Shown piece by piece: positions 10,401-17,827 of a stretch of DNA of 64,000 nucleotides. Position 1 is the first letter of the stretch; each line of letters begins with the position of its first letter. The translations under genes were made by a program, and so were the position numbers. The stretch comes from Microbispora sp. H11081 (GTDB lineage Bacteria; Actinomycetota; Actinomycetes; Streptosporangiales; Streptosporangiaceae). The DNA lies in contig NZ_JABBWV010000010.1 of assembly GCF_012999535.1 (NCBI RefSeq), forward strand, positions 124,001 to 188,000. The letters are read 5' to 3'. The notes under the pieces were generated by a model that worked only from the letters and a program-made list of their open reading frames with translations, ran no database searches and was not told the DNA's origin.

Positions 10401-10594
10401 ACCACGAGCAGGCGGTGCGGCTGCTCGGGGCGAGCGACGGCGTGCGCGGCACGCCGAACCAGTCGCACCCGGACGTCTCCAGAATCGCCGCGGACGCGCG
10501 GGAGCGCCTCGGTGAACCCGCGTTCACCGAGGCGATCCGTGACGGCCGGGGGCGGGACTGGCGCGAGCTGGCCGAGATCACGCTCGCTTGTTGA
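7451..10594 (+). CDS. SARP/AfsR-type transcriptional regulator with NB-ARC ATPase and TPR region
   Basis: This 1047-residue protein starts at GTG 7451. Residues 1-90 form the OmpR-like winged helix of SARP proteins (MRVGLLGPFEV start). The bacterial transcriptional activation domain spans about 95-240 (ending TDPSAELSALHTALL). The NB-ARC ATPase begins near 265, with a Walker A GAGGSGKTRLA at about 281-291 and LLILDNCEHV as Walker B. Helical repeats fill the C-terminus. Such large regulators activate specialised-metabolism or transport genes. It ends with a 17-nt convergent overlap with the ABC permease gene, so transcription of one could oppose the other. The targets are unknown. Confidence 0.93.
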   Translation: MRVGLLGPFEVRNSDGAVVEVPGVRLRALLAALALEPGRIVTRARLVDWIWGQRPPADEVNALQALVSRLRRVLPDGVIQADSGGYRLAVAPDAVDACRFERLVGQARAAEPAARADLLRSALALWRGTAMADIALRDSDAFDAAVARLDELHVTALGDRVDADIRLGRGFELVSELTELVAAHPLREGFVAALMRALAEAGRTAEALTLYQRTRERLADELGTDPSAELSALHTALLRGELGERAENGRTNLRAELTSFVGKDDDISAVAGLATTHRLVTLIGAGGSGKTRLATETARAMLGELPDGAWLVELASVPAGGEPAKAALTSIGLRDQALLGAARGGEPMDQLIAAVRERAILLILDNCEHVIEEAAVFADRLLGECRRLRILATSREPLGITGEVLWQVEPLALPPKEADASEIGSSPAVRLLRDRAGLVRKDIGSDAPTLSAMARICRALDGIPLAIELAAARLRTMSVDQLARRLDDRFHLLSSGSRTALPRHKTLRAVVDWSWDLLTDAERRVLRRLSVFSGGASLEAAERVCGDEASAGERVLDVLTALIEKSLLLTDCVGTPRYRMLDTIREYAADRLAEAGETERARRAHLAYFAELAETADPYLRRAEQLEWLARLDAEHDNIGAALRGAIAEGWAQEAMRLAGAAGWYWFLSGHRAEGTELSIAAASMDGEVPDEVRAMAYLMVTMFLTSGVGGDQYQAREWIHEAHRLAQRSGYRHPLLGFVGVLESMLRGPEEFLPAFEPLIADDDPWVRAQARLARGRLRLTLGGDETDVDADAEIALAEFRTLGERMGISLALTFLADRLAMRGEPARACEHLEEAIVALTEVGGTEDVVGLLARQAQLYWLLGDERSSARAMEEARRCAGGISWPDSRAELALAQAHLARWRGEPDQAHEHLATVRTVLNDAERGYSVNAAIMDMYGYLTEDLDEAHAYRAEALRAVMKYRHPPAIAEVLIGIADLALRRGDHEQAVRLLGASDGVRGTPNQSHPDVSRIAADARERLGEPAFTEAIRDGRGRDWRELAEITLAC

Positions 10595-11327
10595 ACGACG
10601 CGCGCGCCCACAGGTAGCCGATCAACGCCAGTCCCGCGCACCAGGCGATCGCCGCGACGGCCGGGCCCGCCGACGGCGAGCCGGTCAGCAACCCGCGCAG
10701 GGTTTCGATGATCGGGGTGAACGGCTGATACTCGGCGAACTGCCGCGCACCTGGGCCCATCGTCTCGGCCGGCACGAACGCGCTGCTCAAGAAGGGCAGG
10801 AGCATCAGCGGGACGGCGGCGAGGCCCGCGCTCTCCGGCGTCTTCGCCGCGAGGCCGAACGCGACGGTCAGCCAGCCGATCGCCAGCACCGTCAGCATGA
10901 CGACGCCGATCACGCCGAGCCATTCCGCTGGACCCGCCGACGGCCGGAATCCCATCAGGAACGCGACCCCGGTGACGAACGCGATGGCCACCAGGCTCCG
11001 CAGCATGGTGACGATCACGTGCGCGTTCAGCACCGCGGCCCTGGACACGTCCATGACGCGGAGCCGGTCGATGAATCCGGTCGTCATGTCGGAGTTCACC
11101 GAGATCGCGGTGGCGCCGACGCCGTAGCAGATGGTCGTCAGCATCAACCCCGGTGTCGCGTAGTCGGCGTAGTCGACGCCGACGCTGAACGCGTCGCCGA
11201 ACACGTAGACCATCAGGAACATCAGGAAGACCGGCATGACGATGCCGTTGAACAGCGCCACCGGGTTTCGCGTCGTGTGCCGGAGGTTGCGCCGGAGCAT
11301 GGTCCTGGAATCCGCGATGACGTTCAT
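10578..11327 (-). CDS. ABC-2 type exporter permease (DrrB-like)
   Basis: This 249-residue integral-membrane protein has about six transmembrane helices and the ABC-2 pattern: a cytoplasmic N-terminus (RRNLRHTTRNPVALF), a central FLMGFRPSAG loop and a C-terminal re-entrant region (EYQPFTPIIETLRGLLTG) typical of drug-resistance permeases. Its ATG overlaps the stop of the upstream ATPase gene by 4 nt. Together they should form a DrrAB-type exporter for a lipophilic compound. Substrate unknown. Confidence 0.9.
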   Translation of the reverse strand: MNVIADSRTMLRRNLRHTTRNPVALFNGIVMPVFLMFLMVYVFGDAFSVGVDYADYATPGLMLTTICYGVGATAISVNSDMTTGFIDRLRVMDVSRAAVLNAHVIVTMLRSLVAIAFVTGVAFLMGFRPSAGPAEWLGVIGVVMLTVLAIGWLTVAFGLAAKTPESAGLAAVPLMLLPFLSSAFVPAETMGPGARQFAEYQPFTPIIETLRGLLTGSPSAGPAVAAIAWCAGLALIGYLWARASFNKRA

Positions 11328-12268
11328 CGGGCGTCGGCCTCCTTGTTCGCGGTGCCGGTGAGGGCGAGGAAGACGTCGTCCAGGTCCGGGGTGTGCACCG
11401 ACAGCTCCTCGACGTCGACGGAGTGCGCGTCCAGCTCGTCGAGCAGCGCGCGCAGCGACCTCACCCCGCCGTCGCCTGGCACCCGCAAGGTCAGCTCTTC
11501 GTCGTCCCTCGTGGACCCGGGCAGGATCCGTGCCGCGGCGTCGAGCTCGTGCCGGCCGGTGAACCGCAGCCGGACATGGCTGCCGGGCATCCGGCGCTTG
11601 AGCTCGCCGGCGGTGCCCTCCGCGACCAGCCGGCCCTGGTCGAGCACCGCGATGCGGTCGGCGAGCTGGTCGGCCTCCTCCAGATACTGGGTGGTGAGGA
11701 AGACGGTCGTGCCACCGGCGACCAGCTCCCGGATGATCTCCCACATGGTGCGGCGGCTGCGGGGGTCGAGTCCCGTCGTGGGCTCGTCCAGGAAGATGAT
11801 CCGCGGCTCGCCGACCAGCGTCATGGCGAGGTCCAGCTTGCGGCGCATGCCGCCGGAGTAGGTCGCCGCGGGCTTGCTCGCCGCTTCGGCCAGATCGAAC
11901 CGGTCCAGCAGCCGGGCGGCGACTCGCCTGCCCTCCGCCTTGGGCAGGTGCAGGAGATCCGCCATCAGCAGCAGGTTCTCCTCGCCGGTGAGCAGGTCGT
12001 CCACAGAAGCGAACTGCCCGGTGACCCCGATCGCCGCTCGCACCGCCTTGGTGTCCTTCGCCACGTCGTGCCCGGCGACGACCACCGTGCCGGCGTCGGG
12101 GGCCAGCAGCGTGGTCAGCACGTTGACCGTCGTGGTCTTGCCTGAGCCGTTCGGCCCGAGCAGGGCGAAGATCGTGCCGACCCTGACGTCGAGGTCGATG
12201 CCGTCGAGCACGACCTTGTCCTTGTACGCCTTCCGCAGCCCCGAGGCCGCGATCGCTGATCCGTTCAT
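11324..12268 (-). CDS. ABC exporter ATP-binding protein (DrrA-like)
   Basis: This protein has a Walker A GPNGSGKTTT near residue 38, the signature YSGGMRRKLDLA near 140, Walker B IIFLDEPTTGLD and an H-loop region (FLTTQYLEEAD). The extra C-terminal 90 residues with HTPDLDDVFLALTG are typical of the DrrA group. I chose ATG 12268. GTG 12277, three codons earlier, is possible, and neither has a strong ribosome site. It is coupled to the permease by a 4-nt overlap. The exporter stands convergent to the SARP gene, but regulation by it is unproven. Confidence 0.9.
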   Translation of the reverse strand: MNGSAIAASGLRKAYKDKVVLDGIDLDVRVGTIFALLGPNGSGKTTTVNVLTTLLAPDAGTVVVAGHDVAKDTKAVRAAIGVTGQFASVDDLLTGEENLLLMADLLHLPKAEGRRVAARLLDRFDLAEAASKPAATYSGGMRRKLDLAMTLVGEPRIIFLDEPTTGLDPRSRRTMWEIIRELVAGGTTVFLTTQYLEEADQLADRIAVLDQGRLVAEGTAGELKRRMPGSHVRLRFTGRHELDAAARILPGSTRDDEELTLRVPGDGGVRSLRALLDELDAHSVDVEELSVHTPDLDDVFLALTGTANKEADAR

Positions 12269-12342
12269 GGCATTCACGATCGCCGGCCGCTCTGATATCG
12301 GGCCGTCGCCGGCCTGACACGGCCGCTGACGCGCCGGGGAGG

Positions 12343-13275
12343 TCAGGAATCCCGGGTGGCAGAGGTGTCGGCGTGGCCGGCGGCGCCGATCCCCACGTCC
12401 TCGGCCTCACCTCCGTCGTGGCGGCAGGAGCAGCGTCCATCGGGTGAGGACGCTCCGATGTCCGCGGACGCCGGGAGGGCCGCCGCCAGCCGGTCCACCT
12501 TCTCGTTCAGCGCCCTGATCTCGTTCATGACCGCGATGTGCTGCTCCAGCTCCAGCTCCTGGTCCTCCTGCCACCGCTGGGCGTTGACCTCCGCCTCCAT
12601 GGCGGAGACGATCACGCCGATGAGCAGGTTGAGCACGAAGAAGGCCGTGATCACGATAAAGGTGGCGAAGAAGATCCACGCCAGCGGCTCCTTGGCCATC
12701 ACGTCCTCGGCGACCTGCGGCCAGTTCTCCACCGTGAGCACCGTGAACATGGTGAACAGCGAGCGCCCGAGATCTCCGAAGTACTGGGGGGCCGCTTCGC
12801 GGAAGAGCTGTTCGCCGATCACGGACGCCGTGTAGAGCGACAGCAGCAGGAGGACCACGGCCGAGGCCAGTCCGGGCAGCGCGGCGAACAGCGCGGAGAC
12901 GACCCGTCGCATGCCCGGCACCACGGAGATCAGCCGCAGGACGCGCAGGAACCGGAACAGCCGCAGGATCGACAGCGACTCGGAGGCCGGCACGAGGGCC
13001 ACGCTGACGATGACCAGGTCGAACCAGCTCCAGGGGTCGCGGAAGAACGCCTTGCCGTGCGCGACGATCCGCAGGGCGATCTCAACGACGAAGACGGCGA
13101 GGATGACCCGGTCGATCAGGAGGAAGGCCGTGGCGTGACGGTCGGCCAGTTCGTGCGCCGTCTCCAGCCCGAGCGTGACGCCGTTCAGCGTGATGACGGC
13201 GATGACCGCACGTTGGAAGGCCGAGGAGTCGACGAAGACGCGGAGCCGTTCACGATCGAAAACCGGCAAACCCAC
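12343..13275 (-). CDS. Voltage-gated-type ion channel, single six-helix domain
   Basis: This protein of about 310 residues has the six-helix voltage-gated channel layout. S4 (about residues 100-125) has Arg at every third position (LRLFRFLRVLRL). The pore loop reads TVLTVENWPQ, comparable to the TLESW filter of bacterial sodium channels such as NaChBac, with Glu kept but Asn for Ser and a different tail. S6 (NLLIGVIVSAM) is followed by a cytosolic coiled coil (EDQELELEQHI to EKVDRLAAAL) that would hold the tetramer together, then a Cys-containing tail. Start GTG 13275 is the best guess; it lacks a clear ribosome site. Sodium or calcium selectivity cannot be told from sequence. Confidence 0.85.
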   Translation of the reverse strand: MGLPVFDRERLRVFVDSSAFQRAVIAVITLNGVTLGLETAHELADRHATAFLLIDRVILAVFVVEIALRIVAHGKAFFRDPWSWFDLVIVSVALVPASESLSILRLFRFLRVLRLISVVPGMRRVVSALFAALPGLASAVVLLLLSLYTASVIGEQLFREAAPQYFGDLGRSLFTMFTVLTVENWPQVAEDVMAKEPLAWIFFATFIVITAFFVLNLLIGVIVSAMEAEVNAQRWQEDQELELEQHIAVMNEIRALNEKVDRLAAALPASADIGASSPDGRCSCRHDGGEAEDVGIGAAGHADTSATRDS

Positions 13276-13364
13276 CCCAGGAGATCGGATCGAACAAACG
13301 CCCGAAATTGTACAGATCGGGGCTGACTTCGATCTCCACAAGGCCTGACCGGCCAGGCCCTGGC

Positions 13365-14246
13365 CTACACGATGGGCGGACGGCCGAGGCGGAGCATGCG
13401 CCAGGCGGTGCGCCAGGCCATCGGACGGCGCTCGCCGGCCGGCTCCCGCAGCCCTTCGACGAAGCCGCGGAACCACGCCTTGATCGCGGGCATCGAGCGC
13501 TCGCGCACGAGCGTGAGCACGACCCAGTTGAGCAGGTAGAGCAGCGCGAGTGGCCACGGCAGGTTGCGCCGGGCCAGCCACACCCGGTTGCGGGCGTTCA
13601 GCCGGTAGAAGTCCGTGTGCCGGGAGGGCAGCACCAGCGGGTGGTACATCACCGTCTGGGCGTCGTACTCGATGCGGTAGCCCTCGCCCAGCAGGCGCCA
13701 GGCGAGGTCGGTCTCCTCGTGGGCGTAGAAGAACTTCTCCGGCAACCCGCCGACCTGCAGGAACGCCGACTTGCGGATGGCGCAGGCGCCACCGAGGAAC
13801 GTCGTCACCGGGGAGGACCGCTCGGGGTCGCCGGCCCGCAGCCTGGGCACGTGCCGCCGCTGCACCACGCCGGCCTCGGGGTCCATCACCCGGAAGCTGA
13901 TCACCGCGAGGTCGGGCTCGTGCGTGAACCGCTCCCGCACGTGCGCGGCGACCTTGGCGTTGGCGTACCAGCCGTCGTCGTCGAGGAACAGGACGATGTC
14001 GCCAGAGCACTCCTGCACGCCGCGGTTGCGCCCTTCGGGGATGCCCGCGTTGCGCTCCAGCCGTACGGTCTTGACCCGGGCGGCCGAGCCGGGAAGCGGC
14101 CGCGCGGTCAGCTGCGGCACGTCCGCGCCGTTGCCGACGACGACCACCTCGATGTCGCCGTCCGTCTGAGTGAGCGCGGACTCCACCGCCCGGTCGAGCT
14201 CGGCGATCCTGTTGCCCATGGTGAGAATGACACAGGAGATTTTCAC
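13365..14246 (-). CDS. GT2-family glycosyltransferase
   Basis: A GT-A fold transferase of 293 residues. It begins VKISCVILTMGNR and has GNGADVP, an R-x-GIPEGRNRG sugar-nucleotide motif, the metal-binding FLDDDGWY (DxD equivalent), and the acceptor-side GGLPEKFFYAHEETDLAWRL (the ED-type catalytic region). Start GTG 14246 is preceded by GAGG; ATG 14279 is an alternative. The C-terminal part is hydrophobic (LALLYLLNWVVLTLV) and probably membrane-associated. It opens the wall-glycopolymer locus and likely decorates or initiates the polymer (inference). The 195 nt before it hold no recognised feature. Confidence 0.87.
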   Translation of the reverse strand: MKISCVILTMGNRIAELDRAVESALTQTDGDIEVVVVGNGADVPQLTARPLPGSAARVKTVRLERNAGIPEGRNRGVQECSGDIVLFLDDDGWYANAKVAAHVRERFTHEPDLAVISFRVMDPEAGVVQRRHVPRLRAGDPERSSPVTTFLGGACAIRKSAFLQVGGLPEKFFYAHEETDLAWRLLGEGYRIEYDAQTVMYHPLVLPSRHTDFYRLNARNRVWLARRNLPWPLALLYLLNWVVLTLVRERSMPAIKAWFRGFVEGLREPAGERRPMAWRTAWRMLRLGRPPIV

Positions 14247-14441
14247 CGCGTCACTGCCTCGATGCGGGGCGCACTGCACACGACTTCATGATCACCGAGT
14301 CTGTATGGCCGGGCAATCCGGGATCTGCCTGGTTTACCGTGGAACAAGGGTATCGGAACTGCCATCAAAGCCCTACCCAACCGCGAATGTACGGCCGATC
14401 GGCTACGCCGCTGGTGGAAGCCCCCGCGGAAACCGAGGCTC

Positions 14442-15200
14442 TCATGACAGCCGCCGTGACGCGAGGATGCTGACCAGGTGCAGCAGAAGCTGGACGGCCG
14501 CGATGACGACACAGGCGACCACGAGGATCCGCGTGGCCGAGAACCAGTTGTCGAGCACCGCCGCGACCACGACGATCAGCGACAGCTCGACGGCCTGGAT
14601 CACCCGGTGGAACCGCAGCGCCGCGGCGAACCTGCGGGCCAGCGCGAGCCGGGGCGAGGTGAACTGCTGCGCCGCCGCCTCGGTGGTCGCCACCAGGCCG
14701 GAGCGGGCGCGGGCGACGTCGACCAGGTCGGTCTCCGACTTGATCAGGATCGCGCCGAGCGCCGCCGCCACGCCCATGACCGTGTACCAGTCGGGCAGCG
14801 TCTCCGAGGCGCGGAAGCCCAGCCCGATCAGCAGGGCCGCCTCGGCGAAGTAGTGCCCGACCCGGTCGAGGTAGACCCCGGTGATCGAGGTGCGGCCGGT
14901 CCAGCGGGCGAGCTCCCCGTCGGAGCAGTCGAGCAGCAGGTAGACCTGGATGAGCAGGGCCGCGCCCAGCGCCGCCCACAGGCCGGGGAGTGCGAGCACG
15001 GCGCCCGCCGCCACCCCGCACACGATCATCAGGCCGGTGACCTGGTTCGGCGAGATCGGGGTCTTGGCCAGCGCCCAGGTCGCGTAGATGGACAGGCGCC
15101 GCATGTACAGCAGGCCGGCCCAGTGCTCACCGCTGCGACGGTCCATGGTGGTGTGCGGCTGGGCGACCGCGCGAAGCTCAGCGACCGACGGCGCGGACAT
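14442..15200 (-). CDS. CDP-alcohol phosphotransferase with altered last motif residue
   Basis: This 252-residue membrane protein has about six helices. The family motif D-x2-DG-x2-AR-x8-G-x3-D-x3-D is present as D91, D94-G95, A98-R99, G108 and D112, but the last Asp position is His116. Members move a phospho-alcohol from a CDP-linked donor onto an acceptor alcohol. ATG 15200 is preceded by GAGG and overlaps the upstream dehydrogenase gene by 23 nt, so the two are coupled. Together with the nucleotidyltransferase and polyol-phosphate dehydrogenase genes it may form a phosphodiester-linked polyol precursor. The exact donor and acceptor are unknown. Confidence 0.85.
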   Translation of the reverse strand: MSAPSVAELRAVAQPHTTMDRRSGEHWAGLLYMRRLSIYATWALAKTPISPNQVTGLMIVCGVAAGAVLALPGLWAALGAALLIQVYLLLDCSDGELARWTGRTSITGVYLDRVGHYFAEAALLIGLGFRASETLPDWYTVMGVAAALGAILIKSETDLVDVARARSGLVATTEAAAQQFTSPRLALARRFAAALRFHRVIQAVELSLIVVVAAVLDNWFSATRILVVACVVIAAVQLLLHLVSILASRRLS

Positions 15201-16236
15201 AGTCCTCAACTCTCCCACGGACCTCGTGCTCGGACAGCCTGAGGTGCTCAAGGATGGTGTAGCGGCCGGGACGGGTGCTGGGGGCCAGCATCACCGCGGC
15301 CGTGAACTGGTCGATCGTCAGGCCGACGTCGCCGGGTGCGACGGGCAGGCCGTGCCGCCTGAGGCAGCCGGTCACCTGGTCGAGCCGGTGCGCGTCCTCG
15401 CGGAGGAAGTAGCAGAACGCCGCGCCGATGCCCGCCAGCTCACCGTGATTGGAGGTGCCGGGGAAAAGCTGATCCACGGCATGAAGGATCTCATGGTCGC
15501 CACCGCTCGCCGGACGGCTTGAGCCCGCGATGACCATCGACATCCCCGAGAGGATCAGCGCCTCGGCGAGCACGGTCAGGAACGCGTCCGACTCGATCGT
15601 GTCCTGCCGGCCGAGCACGGCCTCGGCGGCCGTGCGCGACATGGAGACCGCGAGCCCGTCGATGGGCTCGCCCCGCTCGCTGTTGCCGAGCTGCCAGTCC
15701 TCGATGGCCGACAAATTGCTGAGCACGTCGCCGATCCCGGACCGTACGAGCGCGGGCGGTGCGTCGTGGACGAAGTCGAGGTCCACCATGATCGCCAACG
15801 GCATGGGCACGCCGAACGAGCCCTTGCCGCCCTCATAGACCAGCGAGGCCACCGGCGAGCAGATGCCGTCGTGCGAGAGGTTGGTGGCGACGGCGACGTT
15901 GGGGATGCCCGCGAGCGACGCGGCGTACTTGGTGGCGTCGATCGTCTTGCCGCCGCCGACCCCGACCACCGCCTCGAAGTTGCCCTTGCGCAGGTCGGCG
16001 CCGAGCGACACGGCCGCATCCACGGTGCCGTCCGCCACCCGGAACACCTTGGCCTCACCCAGCGACGGCGCGATGACCTCCGCGATGCGGTCGCCCTGCC
16101 CCACGCCGACCGCGACCGCGACCCGGCCGGAGGTGGCCACCCTGCTGTCGGCGAGCAGGGTGCCGAGCTGCGCGATCGCGCCCCGCCGCACCTCCATCGT
16201 CAGAGGCGCGGGGAGCATCCTTGCCAGAATCGGCAT
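15178..16236 (-). CDS. sn-glycerol-1-phosphate dehydrogenase-like enzyme (AraM/EgsA-type)
   Basis: This 352-residue member of the iron-containing alcohol dehydrogenase superfamily has the glycerol-1-phosphate dehydrogenase hallmarks: GGGKTIDATKYAA (NAD(P)-binding), NLSHDGICSP, and metal ligands in SGGDHEILHA and SNHGELAGIG. Known members reduce dihydroxyacetone phosphate to sn-glycerol-1-phosphate, the archaeal lipid stereoisomer. Bacterial homologues such as AraM exist. It lies between a nucleotidyltransferase gene (26 nt upstream) and a CDP-alcohol phosphotransferase (23-nt overlap), suggesting it supplies a polyol phosphate for CDP activation. Substrate specificity is inferred. Confidence 0.85.
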   Translation of the reverse strand: MPILARMLPAPLTMEVRRGAIAQLGTLLADSRVATSGRVAVAVGVGQGDRIAEVIAPSLGEAKVFRVADGTVDAAVSLGADLRKGNFEAVVGVGGGKTIDATKYAASLAGIPNVAVATNLSHDGICSPVASLVYEGGKGSFGVPMPLAIMVDLDFVHDAPPALVRSGIGDVLSNLSAIEDWQLGNSERGEPIDGLAVSMSRTAAEAVLGRQDTIESDAFLTVLAEALILSGMSMVIAGSSRPASGGDHEILHAVDQLFPGTSNHGELAGIGAAFCYFLREDAHRLDQVTGCLRRHGLPVAPGDVGLTIDQFTAAVMLAPSTRPGRYTILEHLRLSEHEVRGRVEDYVRAVGR

Positions 16237-16262
16237 GCGAACTCCTCAGCAGACCGCGGTAG

Positions 16263-16994
16263 TCAGTAACGGCACGCGATCTCACGGGCCTTCGCGAGGT
16301 CGTCGTGATTGTCCACCTCGACCCACTCGACCTTGCCGATCGGCGCGACGGCGATCTTCTCGCCACGGTCGACCAGCTCCTGGTAGCCGTCCTCGTAGTA
16401 GAGCTGCGGGTCGCGCTCGAAGGTGGTCTGCAGCGCGTCGGCGAGCCGCTCGGCCGCGCCCGGCCGGATCAGCGTGGCGCCGATGTACTCGCCGTAGGCG
16501 TCGGCGGGGTCCATCAGCTTGGTGATCCGCTTCAGCGCGCCCTCCTCCAGCGTGACCTTCATCTCCTCGTCCGCCAGCGACTTCACGTCGTCCACGGCGA
16601 GCAGGATGTCGGAGGTGTCCTCCGCGGCCAGCAGGGTCCGCTCCACCGACACGGGGTGGACGGTGTCTCCGTTGACCAGCAGCGCACCCTGGGAGAAGTA
16701 GTCACGGGCGCACCACAGCGAGTAGGCGTTGTTCCACTCCTCGGCCTTGTCGTTGTGGACAAGCGTGAGCTTCACCCCGTGGCGCCGCTCCAGGTCGGCC
16801 TGCCGTTCCCGTACGGCCCCGGCCTGGTAGCCGACGATCACCACGACCTCGCGGAGGTCCACGGCCGCCAGGTTGCGCAGGGCGATGTCGAGGATCGTCG
16901 TCTCACCGTCGACCGGCACCAGCGCCTTCGGCAGCGTGTCGGTGTACGGCCGCAGGCGACGTCCGGCTCCGGCGGCCAGCACCATTCCGAGCAA
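16263..16994 (-). CDS. Sugar/polyol-phosphate nucleotidyltransferase
   Basis: A 243-residue nucleotidyltransferase with LAAGAGRRLRPYTDTLPKA at the N-terminus, LLVNGDTVHP for metal binding and KVEWVEVDNHDDL near the end. The family includes inositol-1-phosphate and phosphocholine cytidylyltransferases. The start is TTG 16994, supported by AAGGAG 10 nt upstream; the in-frame ATG at 16985 would be too far from that site. It is likely the first gene of a three-gene unit with the dehydrogenase and CDP-alcohol phosphotransferase, giving a complete route: make the polyol phosphate, activate it with CTP, transfer it. Confidence 0.85.
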   Translation of the reverse strand: MLGMVLAAGAGRRLRPYTDTLPKALVPVDGETTILDIALRNLAAVDLREVVVIVGYQAGAVRERQADLERRHGVKLTLVHNDKAEEWNNAYSLWCARDYFSQGALLVNGDTVHPVSVERTLLAAEDTSDILLAVDDVKSLADEEMKVTLEEGALKRITKLMDPADAYGEYIGATLIRPGAAERLADALQTTFERDPQLYYEDGYQELVDRGEKIAVAPIGKVEWVEVDNHDDLAKAREIACRY

Positions 16995-17087
16995 TTTTCC
17001 GCACTCCTTGAGGTCGAGCGTCAGACAGTAACCCCAAAGGTTAGTTGGCTCGGCACCCCGTTTGGGTAATTCGCTGTTGGTCTGACG

Positions 17088-17750
17088 TTAATCCTGGGGT
17101 GCCGGTTCCACGGCCTCGTCGGGCGTCCGGGGGGCCGCGAGCCAGCAGGTGAGGCTCTCCCAGCCGAACAGACCCCAGAGATAGAGCGCCAGCAGCACGA
17201 AGACGGCGGTCATCACGTCGAGCAGGCCGCCGAGGGCGACGACGAGCATCCGGCCGTCCCAGCCCAGCCCGGCCGTCGCCAGCCACGGCGGCGGATACAC
17301 GTGCTGGCGCAGCCGGTAGACGATGTCGTAGTGGTGGAAGGCCATCGCGCCGAGCACCGCGACGACGAGCACCGGCGGAACGGAGCGCGCGAAGCCGGCG
17401 GAGGCGATGAAGCCGTACTCGGTCACCCGCAGGATCGGGGGGGCCAGCCAGTCGAGCCGGCCGTCGTGCCGGTGGGCGCTGCCCGCTCCGGCCAGCAGCA
17501 GGGCTATCGCAGGGGCGAAGACCGCGAAGTCGTCGGCCCCGGCGATGCCGAGCGTCAGCAGCACGGCGGTCACGAAGGCCCCCGCCAGCGCGGGCGGCAG
17601 GGGCGGGAGCTGCCCGGCGACGAGCAGCCCCATCGCCTTCGACAGCGGGCCGTCGTCGCGGTAGGCGACCACGACGCTGCGCGGCACCGGGGTCATGTGC
17701 ACCGCGATCGCGGCGCGGCTCCGCTCGCTCTCGTGCGGGCGACGACTCAT
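17088..17750 (-). CDS. DUF5941-like membrane protein
   Basis: A 220-residue membrane protein with five or six hydrophobic segments, RLDWLAPPILRVTEYGFIA in the middle and HHYDIVYRLRQ further on. It resembles the DUF5941 group found beside CDP-alcohol phosphotransferases in actinomycetes; the exact family name is recalled, not searched. ATG 17750 has a strong GAGGAGGT ribosome site and overlaps a mini-ORF by 4 nt. It lies directly downstream of the fused phosphotransferase, so it may be part of the same membrane complex. Function unknown. Confidence 0.75.
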   Translation of the reverse strand: MSRRPHESERSRAAIAVHMTPVPRSVVVAYRDDGPLSKAMGLLVAGQLPPLPPALAGAFVTAVLLTLGIAGADDFAVFAPAIALLLAGAGSAHRHDGRLDWLAPPILRVTEYGFIASAGFARSVPPVLVVAVLGAMAFHHYDIVYRLRQHVYPPPWLATAGLGWDGRMLVVALGGLLDVMTAVFVLLALYLWGLFGWESLTCWLAAPRTPDEAVEPAPQD

Positions 17751-17827
17751 GCCACCTCCTCGCCTTCGGCTCGGAGCGGCATGCGCCAGACGCCGTGTCC
17801 ATTGATTCGCTCGCTGCGCTCGCTCAT
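17747..17827 (-). CDS. 26-codon mini-ORF bridging two genes
   Basis: This ORF overlaps the stop of the upstream CDP-alcohol phosphotransferase (ATGA) and the start of the DUF5941-like gene (ATGA), so ribosomes could pass through all three. Its start is the repeat-like AGCGAGCGCAGCGAGCG, encoding MSERSER. That motif looks like a short dispersed sequence often placed at gene starts (recollection). It may be a coupling peptide, or just a spacer without a functional product. Confidence 0.35.
   Translation of the reverse strand: MSERSERINGHGVWRMPLRAEGEEVA

Noticed and set aside
10578-12440. A 620-residue minus-strand protein containing the ABC permease
   Set aside because: The first 370 codons are an out-of-frame reading of the ATPase gene. 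The permease starts at 11327, overlapping the ATPase stop by 4 nt.
12343-14010. One 555-residue minus-strand protein joining the ion channel with sequence upstream
   Set aside because: The upstream half is a shadow of the GT2 gene at 13365-14246; channel similarity begins near 13275.
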